A stretch of 10,652 nt of DNA, from positions 1-10,652 of the forward strand of contig CAYRNB010000097.1 in the NCBI GenBank assembly GCA_964425315.1. Reading direction: 5' to 3'. Every line of letters starts with the position of its first letter. The first letter of the stretch is position 1. Shown piece by piece: positions 9,758 through 10,652 of this stretch. The DNA is from Rhodoblastus sp964425315. Lineage in GTDB: Bacteria; Pseudomonadota; Alphaproteobacteria; Rhizobiales; Beijerinckiaceae. The notes beneath the pieces were generated by a model, which was not told the origin of the DNA, did no database searches, and saw nothing but the letters and a program-made list of their open reading frames with translations. Both the position numbers and the translations under genes were made by a program.

Positions 9758-10213
9758 ATGTTCACGAAACGCACGATCGCCACCGGTATCGCGGCCACCG
9801 TTCTGACTGTACCGGCCATGTTAGCCACACCGCTGGCCGCCAACGCCGCCAACACGATCATGTTCCCGAGCCACATGCAGACTTTCAAGGTCAACCAACA
9901 GCCGAGGACCGTCAACCGGCGCAACTTGACCCTCAAACGGGGCAAACCAGTCATCGCGTTTGGGCGTGAGCATCTTAGCTGCAAAGCATGGGGCGCGCCT
10001 GCCGAATTTCCGTCGAGCCTCCTTTTGACCAATGATGGCCAACGACCAATCTTTGGCGGAGAGAGAATCCAGTGGACGATGGTCTACAACCATAATCTTC
10101 GTGGCAGCTATACGATCAAGAAGACGCTGTCGGTTGGAGGATCGGTCAGCATACCGGGCGTGAGATCGGGCACTGGCCGAGGCGCGCGCTGCATCGTCGC
10201 GTTCGTGCACTGA
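9758..10213 (+). CDS. Small exported protein of unknown function
   Basis: I do not recognise this 151-residue protein. It has a clear signal peptide: positive MFTKR, hydrophobic core about 7-28 and a likely cleavage at ANA|AN (30/31), giving a mature protein of about 121 residues. The mature part is basic, rich in Asn, Gly and beta-prone segments, with no membrane helix. There are only two cysteines, C75 and C145, both in the exported part, which could form a disulfide. The segment GERIQWTMVYNHNLRGSY followed by KKTLSVGGSVSI looks like a beta-sandwich repeat of Ig/CARDB style, but this is a weak visual impression. GGAAGGA (9742-9748) is 9 bases before the ATG. It stands alone, divergent from malic enzyme, with a terminator-like hairpin 37 bases after its stop. 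Its composition is less GC-rich than the neighbours, which could mean recent acquisition. Confidence 0.78.
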   Translation: MFTKRTIATGIAATVLTVPAMLATPLAANAANTIMFPSHMQTFKVNQQPRTVNRRNLTLKRGKPVIAFGREHLSCKAWGAPAEFPSSLLLTNDGQRPIFGGERIQWTMVYNHNLRGSYTIKKTLSVGGSVSIPGVRSGTGRGARCIVAFVH

Positions 10214-10250
10214 TGAGCCGTTCGAGCATACCTGAACTGGACAAGCGATC

Positions 10251-10278
10251 GTCGCCCCTTCTCGCATAGAGGGGCGAC
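10251..10278 (+). terminator. Terminator-like hairpin after secreted-protein gene
   Basis: GTCGCCCCT (10251-10259) and AGGGGCGAC (10270-10278) form a perfect 9-base-pair stem. Two further pairs (CT/AG) are possible past a single bulged T, leaving a five-base loop. It begins 37 bases after the stop codon at 10213. No T-run follows, so it may be a Rho-independent-like terminator of the T-poor type or a 3'-end stabilising structure. Confidence 0.5.
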
Positions 10279-10309
10279 ACGCCTCCCGCCTCGGTTGAGG
10301 AGCCACCGA

Positions 10310-10375
10310 ATGAACACAGGATCTTTCGACAGCGCCACTAATTGCGGCGAACGGAACAGCGGATCGCAACGTTAG
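10310..10375 (+). CDS. Possible 21-residue small protein or leader peptide
   Basis: A GAGGAG (10297-10302) lies exactly 7 bases before an ATG at 10310, one of the best ribosome sites in the window. The frame is only 21 codons and ends at TAG 10373-10375. The peptide starts MNTGSFDSATNCGE and is polar, with no hydrophobic stretch and no run of a single amino acid that would mark a classical attenuation leader. It lies 31 bases after the terminator-like hairpin. It may be a small protein, a leader for a gene outside the window, or the start of a gene that has since been disrupted. The chance of a fortuitous ribosome site is real. Confidence 0.25.
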   Translation: MNTGSFDSATNCGERNSGSQR

Positions 10376-10652
10376 TCTCTGTCGGTCCGGTGCGCTTTTT
10401 GTGCGCTGCGGTTAGCGGGGCCGCTCAACGAAGGCGACCGGCAGGTTCTCTGCGCGCACTGGCGCGCGTGACATACGATGTTGGCCAAATTTCGCCACAG
10501 CGCCAACGGCCGCTTACCGGCATGTTTTGCCCCTTCAGCCTATGGACGTTCTCTGCCCAACTTCTCTCTTACCGGCGACATCGGCGTTGGTCCGCTGTCC
10601 GCCGATAAGAGCCGTCGGCCAATCACGATGAACTTCCGCACAGGGTCGAGAT
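10376..10652. other. Non-coding right end of the window
   Basis: I see no gene here. The longest open frame on the plus strand (to 10608) has no ribosome site and an arginine-rich, low-complexity translation typical of chance. The stretch contains a GCGCGC-ACTG-GCGCGC hairpin (10452-10467) and the inverted and direct repeats listed separately, so it may be the control region of a gene beyond the right edge. Confidence 0.5.
10566..10611. repeat. Imperfect inverted repeat with nearby direct copy
   Basis: CTCTTACCGGCG (10566-10577) and CGCCGATAAGAG (10600-10611) are complementary at 11 of 12 positions across a 22-base spacer. The core CTTACCGGC also occurs at 10513-10521, exactly 55 bases before its copy at 10568-10576. 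Three related half-sites within about 100 bases suggest a regulator-binding region or an RNA structure ahead of an unseen gene. An alternative pairing ATCGGCG (10580-10586) with CGCCGAT (10600-10606) is also possible. Confidence 0.4.

Overview
The window is high-GC, densely coded bacterial chromosome with alphaproteobacterial character. Codon use is strongly G/C-ending, adjacent genes overlap by ATGA, GTGA or TAATG, and the protein families are typical of Hyphomicrobiales such as methanotroph or Beijerinckia relatives. That placement is inferred from style and gene set; there is no rRNA or other marker gene. I see no CRISPR array, tRNA, rRNA, insertion sequence or phage gene.

Layout. (1) Positions 1-1098 carry a complete cytochrome b561 (+), possibly overlapping the tail of an upstream gene. 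Convergent to it is a second membrane protein (-) that resembles the cytochrome b fold but has lost three of the four haem-ligand histidines. (2) Positions 1253-6118 hold a tightly packed + strand operon: a secreted PepSY-domain protein, an OmpR/PhoB-type response regulator, a membrane sensor histidine kinase and an 849-residue P2-type cation ATPase. Every junction is a 1- or 4-base overlap, so sensing and transport are very probably one regulatory unit. (3) Positions 6156-9302 (-) hold NAD-type malic enzyme followed by class II fumarase. They are probably co-transcribed and cover fumarate to malate to pyruvate. The 108-base gap between them contains a perfect 14-base palindrome and a competing inverted repeat. 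(4) Positions 9303-10652 are gene-poor and visibly less GC-rich. They hold one unrecognised small secreted protein, a terminator-like hairpin, a 21-codon reading frame with a strong ribosome binding site, and several inverted repeats near the right edge.

How the genes may work together. The PepSY/regulator/kinase set next to b-type cytochromes is a recurring arrangement in Proteobacteria. Here the same transcript runs into a cation pump with unusual ion-site motifs (PEEFP in M4, ELMLDP in M6). The most interesting points are this sensor-pump coupling, the haem-ligand-poor cytochrome b relative, and the unassigned secreted protein. I do not see convincing evidence of a wholly new multi-gene system; most genes are recognisable housekeeping or regulatory families.
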